From Segatella copri (GTDB taxonomy: Bacteria > Bacteroidota > Bacteroidia > Bacteroidales > Bacteroidaceae): 64,000 nucleotides of DNA. Positions 9,307 to 17,254 of this stretch are shown here, in pieces; the stretch's first letter is position 1; each line of letters opens with the position of its first letter. A program made the translations under genes and the position numbers. The notes under the pieces are model-generated. The model worked only from the letters and a program-made list of their open reading frames with translations, was not told the DNA's origin and did not search any database. The DNA lies in assembly GCF_019249795.2 (NCBI RefSeq), contig NZ_CP156891.1:3008001-3072000 (forward strand). The letters run 5' to 3'.

Positions 9307-10401
9307 ATGGAAAGAAAATATATCAATAAAGAACTGTCCTCTCAAGTCCTTTTCTTGGGAGTTTCTAAGAAAACGAAGGGTGGTATGACTGCAGTTCTTG
9401 TATCTTATGATAAGTATATTGAGAACATGCGTTTTATTCCAACTTGGAAGTTGGGTAATAAGTTGGTGAAGTCTTGGTATGCTCTGCAGGCATTGGTGCG
9501 AACTTGGTTCTTACTGACTTTTGACAAACGTATAAAAATCGTGCATATACACGGAGCAGCTAATGCTTCGTTTGATAGATGTAAGTTATTTATTCGTCTT
9601 GCCAAAAAATGTAGCAAAAAGGTGATTCTGCATGAACATGCAGCTGACTTCGTTGAGTATTATCAGGAAGCAGAAGACAAACAAGGTATTACAGATACAT
9701 TGACAATGTGTGATGCCTTAATTGTTTTGTCGCAATCATGGAAAGAGTATTTTTCATCCATCGGAATGGACAAGGACAAGATTCATGTTCTTAACAATAT
9801 CGTGTCACCTCCAGAGATAGCTCCAGAAAAACATACTGAAGATGGTAAGTTGCATCTGATGTATATGGGGGAAATCAGCAAGCGCAAAGGAGGCTTTGAC
9901 TTATTGGAAGCTATTGTGAACAATAAGGAGTATTTTGCCGATAAGCTTTTACTTCGTATGGGAGGTAATGAGGTTGATGGTGATATCAAGGCTTATATTC
10001 GTGAGAATGGCTTGGAATCGTTTATAACATATGAAGGTTGGATTGCAGGTCAGAAGAAAATCGATTGTTTGAATTGGGAAGATGTTTATATTTTGCCATC
10101 CTACAATGAGGGATTGCCTATTGCTATCCTTGAAGCAATGGCTTATAGTCATCCTGTCATATCTACTCCTGTAGGGGGAATTCCTGAGATTATCAAGAGT
10201 GGTGAAAATGGTATCTTGGTTGAGCCTGGTGATACAAAGGGTATAGCTGATGCTATCAAGTTTTATATTGAAAATCGTGATGCGATTAGAAAACAAGGTA
10301 ATAATGCTTTCAATGTAGTACAGGACTTTTTCCCAGAGAAAGTATTCGGAGATTTGAAAGCATTGTATTTGAAAATGCTGAGTAAGGATTGTCTTGTTTG
10401 A
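9307..10401 (+). CDS. Glycosyltransferase family 4
   Basis: 364 residues, GT-B fold. The N-terminal GVSKKTKGGMTAVL is the Gly-rich acceptor-side loop; GEISKRKGGFDLLEAI and PSYNEGLPIAILEAMA (about residues 265-280) give the donor-binding E-x7-E signature. Retaining glycosyltransferase for the polysaccharide repeat unit. It has its own 171-bp upstream gap, so it may start a separate transcript, although no clear -7 box was identified. Confidence 0.88.
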   Translation: MERKYINKELSSQVLFLGVSKKTKGGMTAVLVSYDKYIENMRFIPTWKLGNKLVKSWYALQALVRTWFLLTFDKRIKIVHIHGAANASFDRCKLFIRLAKKCSKKVILHEHAADFVEYYQEAEDKQGITDTLTMCDALIVLSQSWKEYFSSIGMDKDKIHVLNNIVSPPEIAPEKHTEDGKLHLMYMGEISKRKGGFDLLEAIVNNKEYFADKLLLRMGGNEVDGDIKAYIRENGLESFITYEGWIAGQKKIDCLNWEDVYILPSYNEGLPIAILEAMAYSHPVISTPVGGIPEIIKSGENGILVEPGDTKGIADAIKFYIENRDAIRKQGNNAFNVVQDFFPEKVFGDLKALYLKMLSKDCLV

Positions 10402-10455
10402 TTATAATCCTGTTTGAAAATTATAGTTAATAGAAAGTGTATTGTTATTTGAATA

Positions 10456-11722
10456 ATGAAGAGTATGGATTTTCTATATGATAAAAGAAAGATAGTCATG
10501 AGGCTATCTTTCGTGTTATGGCTTGTAGTACAAGTTTTTTTAGTTGTAAAATATTGGAACCTTCCACAATATAGTGATGCAAAATTATATATGGATTCTG
10601 CAATGGAATGTTACATGGGGGGGGCAATGGTATCCAAATGTACACCAATTAAATAGTCAACAATATTTGTTTAATCCAGGATTCATTAATTTCTTGATAT
10701 TGGAATTAAAGGTATTTGGAACATTTATGTATCATGGTATTATTGGAATAGTCTTGAATCTGATTTTATTGGCGTCTGTTCGAAAAATAATTGAAAAACT
10801 TGTAAATGATGAAGCATCGGACTATGCTACAATTTTATATTGTCTCATGTATAGTAATATGATATCTTCTATACCAGTGATGAGTGATTTGTTTTTTACT
10901 TGTTTGTTGTTTGGAAGTTTAGCACTATTGCGTCCTAAGTATATTTGGCTGGTTCTGTCTTCCATGATAATGTGTTATGCCAATTATACACGCCCATTGC
11001 TTGTTATTTTTGTAGCTTCCATACTCTTTTATATGTACTTTAAAAATTTTGGTTGGAAGCGAATTGTGGTATATTGCTTATCTTATTTCGTCTTTTCAAC
11101 AGTTTTGTCTTTGATAATCTCTAGTAATACTGCTGCAAAGGATGCTTCGGGTTCAACGTTAGGTGTTAATTTGATTATGGGAGCAAACGATCATATGAAT
11201 GGTACTGTGAATGATGAAGTCTTTAAAAAAGGGGATATTGGATATATTGAAAAAAATACCAATGTTTATCAAAAAGATTCTATTTGGCAATCACATGCAA
11301 TAAAGTGGATAGCTCAGCATCCTGTTAAATATGTATCCTATGTACCAATTAAGATGGTTCGACTTTGGTGGGGAGATAATTATATGGATTTACCTTTAAA
11401 TAATTTAGCAACCTCAAATACATCATTATATTCAAAATTGGAGCTATGTAAACGAGCTTTTAGAATAGTAGGCTTTTCTCTTTTCTATTATATAACATTC
11501 TTCTTAATGTTAATTGGTTTATGGAAACTTCGAAAAAAAATATGGGGATATTGGGGAGTATTTGTTCTGCCTATTATTTTAGCTTGTGGAATGCATTGTG
11601 TTTTATATGGAGGAATGAGATACCATTATTCTTATGTGCCAATTATGATTCTATATGCAACTATAGGGCTAATGTCATTTAAAGACAAAAAACTTTTATT
11701 TTTGACTAAAAAGAAATTTTGA
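10456..11722 (+). pseudogene. Polytopic membrane glycosyltransferase-like protein (GT39/ArnT-like), frameshifted at a G8 tract
   Basis: The reading frame from ATG 10456 runs to a stop at 10656, while the rest of the protein continues in the +2 frame to 11722. The switch lies at the eight-G run 10617-10624: with seven G the codons would read Met-Gly-Gly-Gln-Trp-Tyr-Pro and join both parts into one ~420-residue protein. The joined protein has an N-terminal membrane helix, a luminal segment with QYSDAKLYM, and many further helices, as in polyprenyl-phosphate-sugar-dependent transferases. It lies directly before a UbiA-type gene that may make its lipid-linked donor. It could be a phase-off state, a fixed mutation or a sequencing error in the homopolymer. 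The family call is tentative. Confidence 0.7.
10617..10624 (+). repeat. Eight-G homopolymer, frameshift site
   Basis: Run of eight G after ACAT; loss of one G restores the frame of the membrane glycosyltransferase gene 10456-11722. It is the second G-tract in this locus (the other is at 5659). Confidence 0.95.
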
Positions 11723-11723
11723 A

Positions 11724-12602
11724 ATGAAAAATATTATATTGTTATTACGTCCGCAACAATGGGTAAAGAATATGTTTATTTTCTTGCCATTGTTTTTTCA
11801 TGGGGATTTGACAAATGTGCAGATGTTGACAAATGCAGTTATAGCATTCTTCTGTTATAGCTTTGCTGCTAGTAGTATATATTGTTTTAATGATATATAT
11901 GATGTAGCTGCTGATAGAAAGCATCCTAAAAAATGTAAGCGTCCTATTGCTTCTGGTGCTGTTAGTATTCCGCAAGCTTATGGATTAATGGCGTTGATGC
12001 TATTTCTTTCTTTAAACCTTGCGTTTTGGACTCTTGGAAATTGCAGTATGCAGGTGATTGGTGTTATTTGCTTCTATTATCTGATGAATATAGCCTATTG
12101 TGTAAAGCTTAAGCAAATAGCTTTAGTAGACGTTTTTATCATTGCAATTGGTTTTGTCCTTCGTGTTATTTTAGGTGGTGTTGTCAATGATATCATTCTT
12201 TCTCATTGGATAGTCTTGATGACTTTCTTGTTAGCATTGTTCCTTGCTTTTGCCAAGAGAAGAGATGATGTTGTATTGTATCAAGAAACGGGAGTGTTGC
12301 CAAGAAAGAATGTCAACCGCTATAACTTAGATTTTATGAATCAGGCTTTGACTATTGTTTCGGCTGTTACATTGGTTGCTTATGTAATGTATACAGTTTC
12401 GGATGATGTTATGAAGCAGTTTAATTCTCATTATATTTACCTTACCACAGTATTTGTCTTGGCTGGTATATTGAGATACTTGCAGATTACAATCGTAGAT
12501 GTTAAAAGTGGAAGTCCGACCAAGGTGCTGATGAAAGATAGATTTGTACAGTTGTGTATTGTTGGTTGGGTAGCCGCATTCCTGATAGTAATCTATTTAT
12601 AG
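11724..12602 (+). CDS. UbiA-family prenyltransferase (decaprenyl-phosphate phosphoribosyltransferase-like)
   Basis: 292 residues, about 8-9 membrane helices. LLRPQQWVKNMFIFLPLFF at the N-terminus and NDIYDVAADRKHPKK (about residues 57-71, the first aspartate-rich Mg/prenyl-diphosphate site) match the branch that puts phosphoribose or a similar group onto a polyprenyl phosphate. The second aspartate motif region is around YNLDFMNQ. Together with the preceding membrane glycosyltransferase it could provide and use a lipid-linked pentose in the periplasm (inference). It starts 1 bp after the previous stop. Confidence 0.78.
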   Translation: MKNIILLLRPQQWVKNMFIFLPLFFHGDLTNVQMLTNAVIAFFCYSFAASSIYCFNDIYDVAADRKHPKKCKRPIASGAVSIPQAYGLMALMLFLSLNLAFWTLGNCSMQVIGVICFYYLMNIAYCVKLKQIALVDVFIIAIGFVLRVILGGVVNDIILSHWIVLMTFLLALFLAFAKRRDDVVLYQETGVLPRKNVNRYNLDFMNQALTIVSAVTLVAYVMYTVSDDVMKQFNSHYIYLTTVFVLAGILRYLQITIVDVKSGSPTKVLMKDRFVQLCIVGWVAAFLIVIYL

Positions 12603-12774
12603 GCTATGGAACGAGATGTTTGTGATGTCAACGATAGCAAGCTATGTGGTCTATCCATTGGAAAAGTGGGTGATGAGGAAGATAAGAATGTGAAGACTGT
12701 ATGTGCCGATGGTATTGCATGAAATGTAGGAGAGTAAGTCGTTTTATTTTTTTGTATTTGAAATAATCGTTTAT

Positions 12775-13455
12775 ATGGATGATTTAATTGCAAATCCTTG
12801 GATTGTTGGAATAGGTGGAGGTGTTATAAGTTCACTTATTGTGTTCTTTATAACCAAGTTCTTTTTGAGTAAAAAGGAGAATAAGGAATATGAACAAAAA
12901 GTTAGATTGGCAACTAATGAGGTGGTTTATGCTGTTCGCCCATTAGTAATAGATAAGGCGATTCCTGCTAATGATGTTTTAGCAGCATTGCGAAGTGCTA
13001 TAGCAGTAAAATATGGTGTAAAGGTTTCTGATGTCATAGGAATAAAGCAGTTGGTAAGTATTCTTGTTCTTGAAATCTTGAGCAATTCGTTTTTGAACTC
13101 AAGCCAAAAGAATGAATATTGTAATCTTTTGATGACCATGAAAGATGAGCCAACACACATATCATCTAATGATGCCCATAAAAGGAAAGATGGAAGAAGT
13201 CTTTATATAAGTATGTTGCTGTCTCTTTTTTCCTTTAGTGCAGTACTGGGAAGTGTTGTTGCCTCAGAAGAGAAGAATGTAGAAGATATTGAAATGTATA
13301 AACAAGGTTTATTCTTAATAATTCCTGCGTTTCTGTTTTGCTTGGGATTTGCAACTTTTACTTTATATAAATTGAAAGAACGTCTTAAAAAACGAAAGGA
13401 AGAACAGGACAAATTAAAGTTAAAATTGGATGAATATGAAACTAGGACCAAATAA
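12775..13455 (+). CDS. Unknown membrane protein, first gene of a three-gene cassette
   Basis: 226 residues, not recognised. An N-terminal membrane helix (about residues 8-30), a soluble middle part (VRLATNEVVYAVRPLV and following), and a second hydrophobic region with two likely helices near 140-157 and 177-197, then a strongly charged coiled tail (KLKERLKKRKEEQDKLKLKLDEYE). The tail overlaps the next gene. The 170-bp gap before it separates it from the polysaccharide genes, with a doubtful 38-codon frame at 12606-12722. Function unknown; a membrane anchor or effector for its two partners is possible. Confidence 0.7.
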   Translation: MDDLIANPWIVGIGGGVISSLIVFFITKFFLSKKENKEYEQKVRLATNEVVYAVRPLVIDKAIPANDVLAALRSAIAVKYGVKVSDVIGIKQLVSILVLEILSNSFLNSSQKNEYCNLLMTMKDEPTHISSNDAHKRKDGRSLYISMLLSLFSFSAVLGSVVASEEKNVEDIEMYKQGLFLIIPAFLFCLGFATFTLYKLKERLKKRKEEQDKLKLKLDEYETRTK

Positions 13456-13855
13456 AGTGGAGCATTATTATCAGCCTGCTCCTTATCATAGCTATAAAGC
13501 TAAAATACGAAAAGACAAGACTCGTTGGATAGCGAATGCCAATTTTGAATATGAAATTTTTAATTTGGCTGATGAGCATGATGGAAGGGTATTGAGCGAA
13601 GAGCCACTTATTAGGGATGTAAGATGGGTTAATGACGACGTTAAAGGTCTTTATGCGATTAAAGAAAATGGTTGCATATTAGGAATGACAGGAGAACGGT
13701 TAGCATTCTTTCCTCAGCCCCAAAATGAAGGTGAATCTTGGCATGGCTATCCTACAGATAGTTCGAATTTGGGCGACAAACTGATTAATCATTGGTTTAG
13801 TATAGGTGTTATAGATATATCTGTATGTCGTAAATTATTAAAACATAAACTATGA
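13436..13855 (+). CDS. Unknown 139-aa protein, second gene of the three-gene cassette
   Basis: Start ATG 13436 (ATG 13430 is also possible); it overlaps the previous gene by 20 bp and the next by 4 bp. Not recognised. It is rich in aromatic residues, with HYYQPAPYHSYKAKIRKDK near the N-terminus, a W-x-N-D-D-V-K-G-L-Y segment and EGESWHGYPTDS before a basic C-terminal SVCRKLLKHKL. No signal peptide or membrane helix. The compact, conserved-looking core suggests a binding or adaptor domain rather than an enzyme, but this is a guess. Confidence 0.7.
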   Translation: MKLGPNKVEHYYQPAPYHSYKAKIRKDKTRWIANANFEYEIFNLADEHDGRVLSEEPLIRDVRWVNDDVKGLYAIKENGCILGMTGERLAFFPQPQNEGESWHGYPTDSSNLGDKLINHWFSIGVIDISVCRKLLKHKL

Positions 13856-15141
13856 ATCCGATTATTCATTTTTCTATAAAGGTAGGTGCATTGGATTGCT
13901 ATCTGTATGGTGGTTATCTGTTTATCGTACTGAATGATGGTAGAGTGGTCAATGTGTCTTATCACCATATTGTTAATTGTCTGAAAGTACAATATCCAGA
14001 ATATGCTAATTTGATAGAGCTTGTTTTTCTTCATAATGAATACTCAAAAAGTGAGGCAGCGAGAATCATATTTGGAGTAAACGAGATAAAAGAAACTTTT
14101 AGACAAGTGTGGCAAAAAGCTTCGGAAGAAATTGATTTTGAACTTGAATTCTCTGATATAGAAGAATATTGTAATACGATAGATATGTGTCAGTCTATAC
14201 CTTTAGACTTACGTGCTTATGGTGGTAGGCTGTTTCTTGGATGCCAAAATGGACTGTATGAGTCGAAACTGAATATGGATGGAAGCTATCAAATTAATCC
14301 TTCCCATTTATCCAAATGTTTTGATGGTAAAGTTATTGGGCTAAATGCTAGGAATAGTACAGTTGTCGTTTCGGCAGACTGGGATGGATTGTTCAAAGGG
14401 GAAGTATTAGATTTTGAAACTGATTTTAGAATCGATGAGGGAAAATCGTTTGCAAAGCGTTCTTTGCGTACAGGATGGATGACGTCTGATGTGGTAAATT
14501 ATAATAATGCCAGCAATTTTGAATATATATATAATGAATGTATAGATAGAACGAAAAATGATAATAAAAGTTTCTATACTACAACAAAGATAAGGGAGAA
14601 AAAAGTAATTAGCCAATTCGCAAAGGCTGTGTATGGTATGGAAGATTTATTTTCAAGAACAAAAATTGATAAATCAGACATAATGTATAGTTTTAATAGC
14701 TCGGATAAAAGTTTCTTCGTGATGAATGATGGTAGTATAGTAAATGCTAAAATTAAAGAAGGAAAGATTGATGAGCCTTTCTATATCTCGCAAAGGGTTA
14801 AGCCGTTTGTCGAACATAAAAAGTTTACAGGTAAGCCTCTTTCTAGTTGTTTTGTTTCTAAAGGCTGTGTCTTGGAATATTTTGATGGGGTTGTGTTGAT
14901 TCAAAATCATGAGATGATTAATTTGTGCGATAGACCTGTCAATAGTGTACGCTCTTATTTAAATTCGAATAACTATCGTGATATAGTCTCTATAGTTGAT
15001 GATGATTCGATATCTTTAAACGCAATCTTCAATATTGATGATATAAAAAGTCAGCCTGCATTTCCAAAAACAACTGTTAGGCATGACAACTCTTCGAAGG
15101 GAGTTGTATATGGTGGTCAAAATGAAGAATTGCCTTTCTGA
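13852..15141 (+). CDS. Unknown 429-aa protein, third gene of the three-gene cassette
   Basis: Not recognised. Start overlaps the previous stop by 4 bp. The protein is soluble and appears to be made of repeated short beta-strand units: YGGYLFIVLNDGRVVNV near the start, YGGRLFLGCQNGLYES around residue 123, a SADWDGLFKGEV unit near 173, and SFFVMNDGSIVNAKI near 285. This pattern (hydrophobic strand, Asn-Asp-Gly turn, strand) recalls beta-propeller blades. A helical insert (residues 75-115) with SEAARIIFGVNEIKETF looks DNA- or protein-binding. It may be a sensor with the other two genes as effector and adaptor (speculation). Confidence 0.7.
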   Translation: MNPIIHFSIKVGALDCYLYGGYLFIVLNDGRVVNVSYHHIVNCLKVQYPEYANLIELVFLHNEYSKSEAARIIFGVNEIKETFRQVWQKASEEIDFELEFSDIEEYCNTIDMCQSIPLDLRAYGGRLFLGCQNGLYESKLNMDGSYQINPSHLSKCFDGKVIGLNARNSTVVVSADWDGLFKGEVLDFETDFRIDEGKSFAKRSLRTGWMTSDVVNYNNASNFEYIYNECIDRTKNDNKSFYTTTKIREKKVISQFAKAVYGMEDLFSRTKIDKSDIMYSFNSSDKSFFVMNDGSIVNAKIKEGKIDEPFYISQRVKPFVEHKKFTGKPLSSCFVSKGCVLEYFDGVVLIQNHEMINLCDRPVNSVRSYLNSNNYRDIVSIVDDDSISLNAIFNIDDIKSQPAFPKTTVRHDNSSKGVVYGGQNEELPF

Positions 15142-15199
15142 TTTGTGTCGTGATTGATAATCAAACAAAGATTTTGTATAATGATATTTTGAAAAAACA

Positions 15200-15955
15200 A
15201 TGGAAACAGTAAAAGTACTAAATATTAATATTCAGAACATCACTCGTCAGGAACTCTTGGAGAACCTGAAGGAGGGTGTTCTTGTGACTCCTAATCTTGA
15301 CCATCTGATTAAGCTTCAGAAGGACAAGGAGTTTTATGATGTGTATCAGAAGTCGGAATGGGTGGTGTGTGATAGCAAGATTCTCTACCTGTTCGGTAAG
15401 TTGCTCAAGAAACCAATCAAGGAGGCTATCCCTGGTTCGAGTTTTTTCACCTCTTATTATATGTATCACAAGGATGATGCGGATTGCAAGATATTCTTGT
15501 TGGGTGCCAAAGAGGGAATTGCTGCCAAGGCTATGGAGCGTATCAATGAGAAGGTAGGTCGCAAGATGGTGGTTGGCGCTCATTCTCCTTCCTTTGGCTT
15601 CGAGAAGCATGAGGAGGAATGTGAAGAGTTGGTGCGCATCGTGAATGAGAGTGGAGCGAATGTGCTGTTAGTGGGCGTTGGTGCGCCTAAGCAGGAAAAG
15701 TGGATTATGAAGTATCGAGACAAGATGCCTGAGGTAAAGGTGTTTATGGCTCTCGGTGCTACCATCGATTTTGAGGCTGGTACTCTGAAACGTGCGCCTA
15801 AGATTTGGCAGAAGATTGGTATGGAGTGGTTGTATCGCTGTATGAAGGAGCCAAAGCGCCTCTTCAAGCGTTACTTTGTGGATGATATGCAGTTCTTCTA
15901 TTACTTTGCCAAGCAACTTTTGGGGATATACAAGAATCCTTTCCGTATGAAGTAA
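15200..15955 (+). CDS. WecG/TagA/CpsF family glycosyltransferase (GT26)
   Basis: 251 residues, typical family length. TPNLDHLIKLQKD near the N-terminus, VVCDSKILYLFGKLL and the diagnostic LLVGVGAPKQEKWI (about residues 156-169), then LGATIDFEAGTLKRAP. Family members transfer ManNAc- or ManNAcA-type sugars to undecaprenyl-linked GlcNAc. It probably serves the polysaccharide locus to its left even though the three-gene cassette lies between. Base composition is more GC-rich than its neighbours. Confidence 0.9.
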   Translation: METVKVLNINIQNITRQELLENLKEGVLVTPNLDHLIKLQKDKEFYDVYQKSEWVVCDSKILYLFGKLLKKPIKEAIPGSSFFTSYYMYHKDDADCKIFLLGAKEGIAAKAMERINEKVGRKMVVGAHSPSFGFEKHEEECEELVRIVNESGANVLLVGVGAPKQEKWIMKYRDKMPEVKVFMALGATIDFEAGTLKRAPKIWQKIGMEWLYRCMKEPKRLFKRYFVDDMQFFYYFAKQLLGIYKNPFRMK

Positions 15956-15967
15956 CTCTTTGGCTGG

Positions 15968-16060
15968 TTACTTCCTGCGGTAGAGGCTATATAGCAACGC
16001 TATCGGAAGGAGGATGATAGCGGCTATGTAGGATAATATGAGGCGTATCACTTGTTTCAT
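15968..16060 (-). CDS. Putative 30-residue single-helix membrane peptide
   Basis: A minus-strand frame starting MKQVIRLILSYIAA, with a central hydrophobic helix and the basic end YSLYRRK, then a stop. Its positive-inside layout looks like a genuine small membrane protein. A TACTTTTG -7 box on the minus strand lies at 16073-16066, which would put the transcript start almost on the ATG, so translation would be nearly leaderless. No homology can be tested here. Confidence 0.4.
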   Translation of the reverse strand: MKQVIRLILSYIAAIILLPIALLYSLYRRK

Positions 16061-16065
16061 GCTTG

Positions 16066-16073
16066 CAAAAGTA
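16066..16073 (-). promoter_or_regulatory. Bacteroidota -7 promoter box (minus strand)
   Basis: TACTTTTG on the minus strand fits TAnnTTTG. It lies between the divergent small peptide (15968-16060) and the nucleotidyltransferase gene (16079). Confidence 0.4.
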
Positions 16074-16078
16074 TAACA

Positions 16079-17227
16079 ATGAAAGCACAGCAAAGAATAT
16101 TTTTTGATTTTTTACGATTCTGCATAGGAGCGACGACTGAGGGGATTCCTGAGTCTGTGAAGGATGCTGATTGGGGTGTATTGTATGGTATTGCCAAAAA
16201 ACAGGCATTGATAGGGGTACTGTTTCATGGAATTCAACAGTTGCCAAAAGAATTGGCTCCTGATGGAGACTTGCTGATGACATGGATGGGAATGGCGCAG
16301 AGGATTAAGCAGCAGAATATGTGTTTGTTTATTGATTCGGCAAAGGTTTGCAAAAACTTCAAGGATGCAGGATTCCGAAATTGTATCCTGAAAGGGCAAG
16401 GTAATGCGCTACTCTATCCCAATCCTTATATGCGCACACCAGGAGATATAGATATTTACCTCAATGGTGGCAGAAAACGTATAATGGAGTATGTTGACAA
16501 GGTTTGTCCGAATCAAGTGATGCGCTATCATCATGTGGATTTTCCAGTGATGAAGACTCCGATAGAGGTGCATTTCACACCTTCGTATATGTTTTGCCCT
16601 TGTCATAATCGCAGGATGCAGAAGTGGTTTGGCAAGGTGATGGACTTGCAATGCTCGAATGTGGTAACATTGCCTGATGGATATGGGGAGATTACCGTAC
16701 CTACCCTTTCTTTCAATGTTGTTTATATTCTTTCGCATCTGTATAGGCATGTATTTACGGAGGGAATCGGGTTGAGACAACTTCTCGATTATTATTTTGT
16801 TGTTGTGAAGTGGCACACGGATCTCACTGATCTCACTGATTTAGATTCAAAGGATTTGGCTGCGTTGCAGCGGGATTTGAAATGGTTGGGATTTTGGAAG
16901 TTTGCAGGTGCTGTGATGTATGTGCTGCATGAGGTGTTTGGATTGGAAGAGGAGAAAATGATTGCTCCGATTAATGAGAAGGAAGGTGCATTCCTTCTTG
17001 ATGAGATTATGCGAGGTGGTAACTTCGGACAGTATGATGACAGGCTTGGGGATAAGACTGGCGAAGGCAAGGTGCACCGATACTTCCGTATGTCGCTAAG
17101 GAATATGCGTTTTGTGAAGCATTATTCAAGTGAGGCATTGTGTGAGCCGCTGTTTAGAACATGGTTCTTCTTTTGGAAGGTGTGGAGTAAAAGTTTGAAC
17201 CAGCTTTTATCCTATTTGTGCATATAA
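16079..17227 (+). CDS. Uncharacterised nucleotidyltransferase family protein
   Basis: 382 residues from ATG 16079 (a TTG at 16052 is in frame but less likely). Matches the NTP_transf_5-like group often found at the ends of Bacteroidota polysaccharide loci: CILKGQGNALLYPNP followed by PGDIDIYL (about residues 120-127), where the two aspartates form the metal site of the Pol-beta nucleotidyltransferase fold. The substrate is unknown. A short tandem repeat (Leu-Thr-Asp three times, DNA unit GATCTCACT) lies around 16817-16840. It precedes the Gabija-like pair by 27 bp. Confidence 0.75.
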   Translation: MKAQQRIFFDFLRFCIGATTEGIPESVKDADWGVLYGIAKKQALIGVLFHGIQQLPKELAPDGDLLMTWMGMAQRIKQQNMCLFIDSAKVCKNFKDAGFRNCILKGQGNALLYPNPYMRTPGDIDIYLNGGRKRIMEYVDKVCPNQVMRYHHVDFPVMKTPIEVHFTPSYMFCPCHNRRMQKWFGKVMDLQCSNVVTLPDGYGEITVPTLSFNVVYILSHLYRHVFTEGIGLRQLLDYYFVVVKWHTDLTDLTDLDSKDLAALQRDLKWLGFWKFAGAVMYVLHEVFGLEEEKMIAPINEKEGAFLLDEIMRGGNFGQYDDRLGDKTGEGKVHRYFRMSLRNMRFVKHYSSEALCEPLFRTWFFFWKVWSKSLNQLLSYLCI

Positions 17228-17254
17228 ACAATAAAACTAAAATCAAACAAGTCT

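Noticed and set aside
10574..11722. Independent gene starting at ATG 10574
   Set aside because: The first ~15 residues only translate the upstream gene in a wrong frame; the rest continues the frameshifted gene at the G8 tract.
12606..12722. 38-codon frame after the UbiA-type gene
   Set aside because: No motif or helix; it could be a remnant but nothing supports translation.
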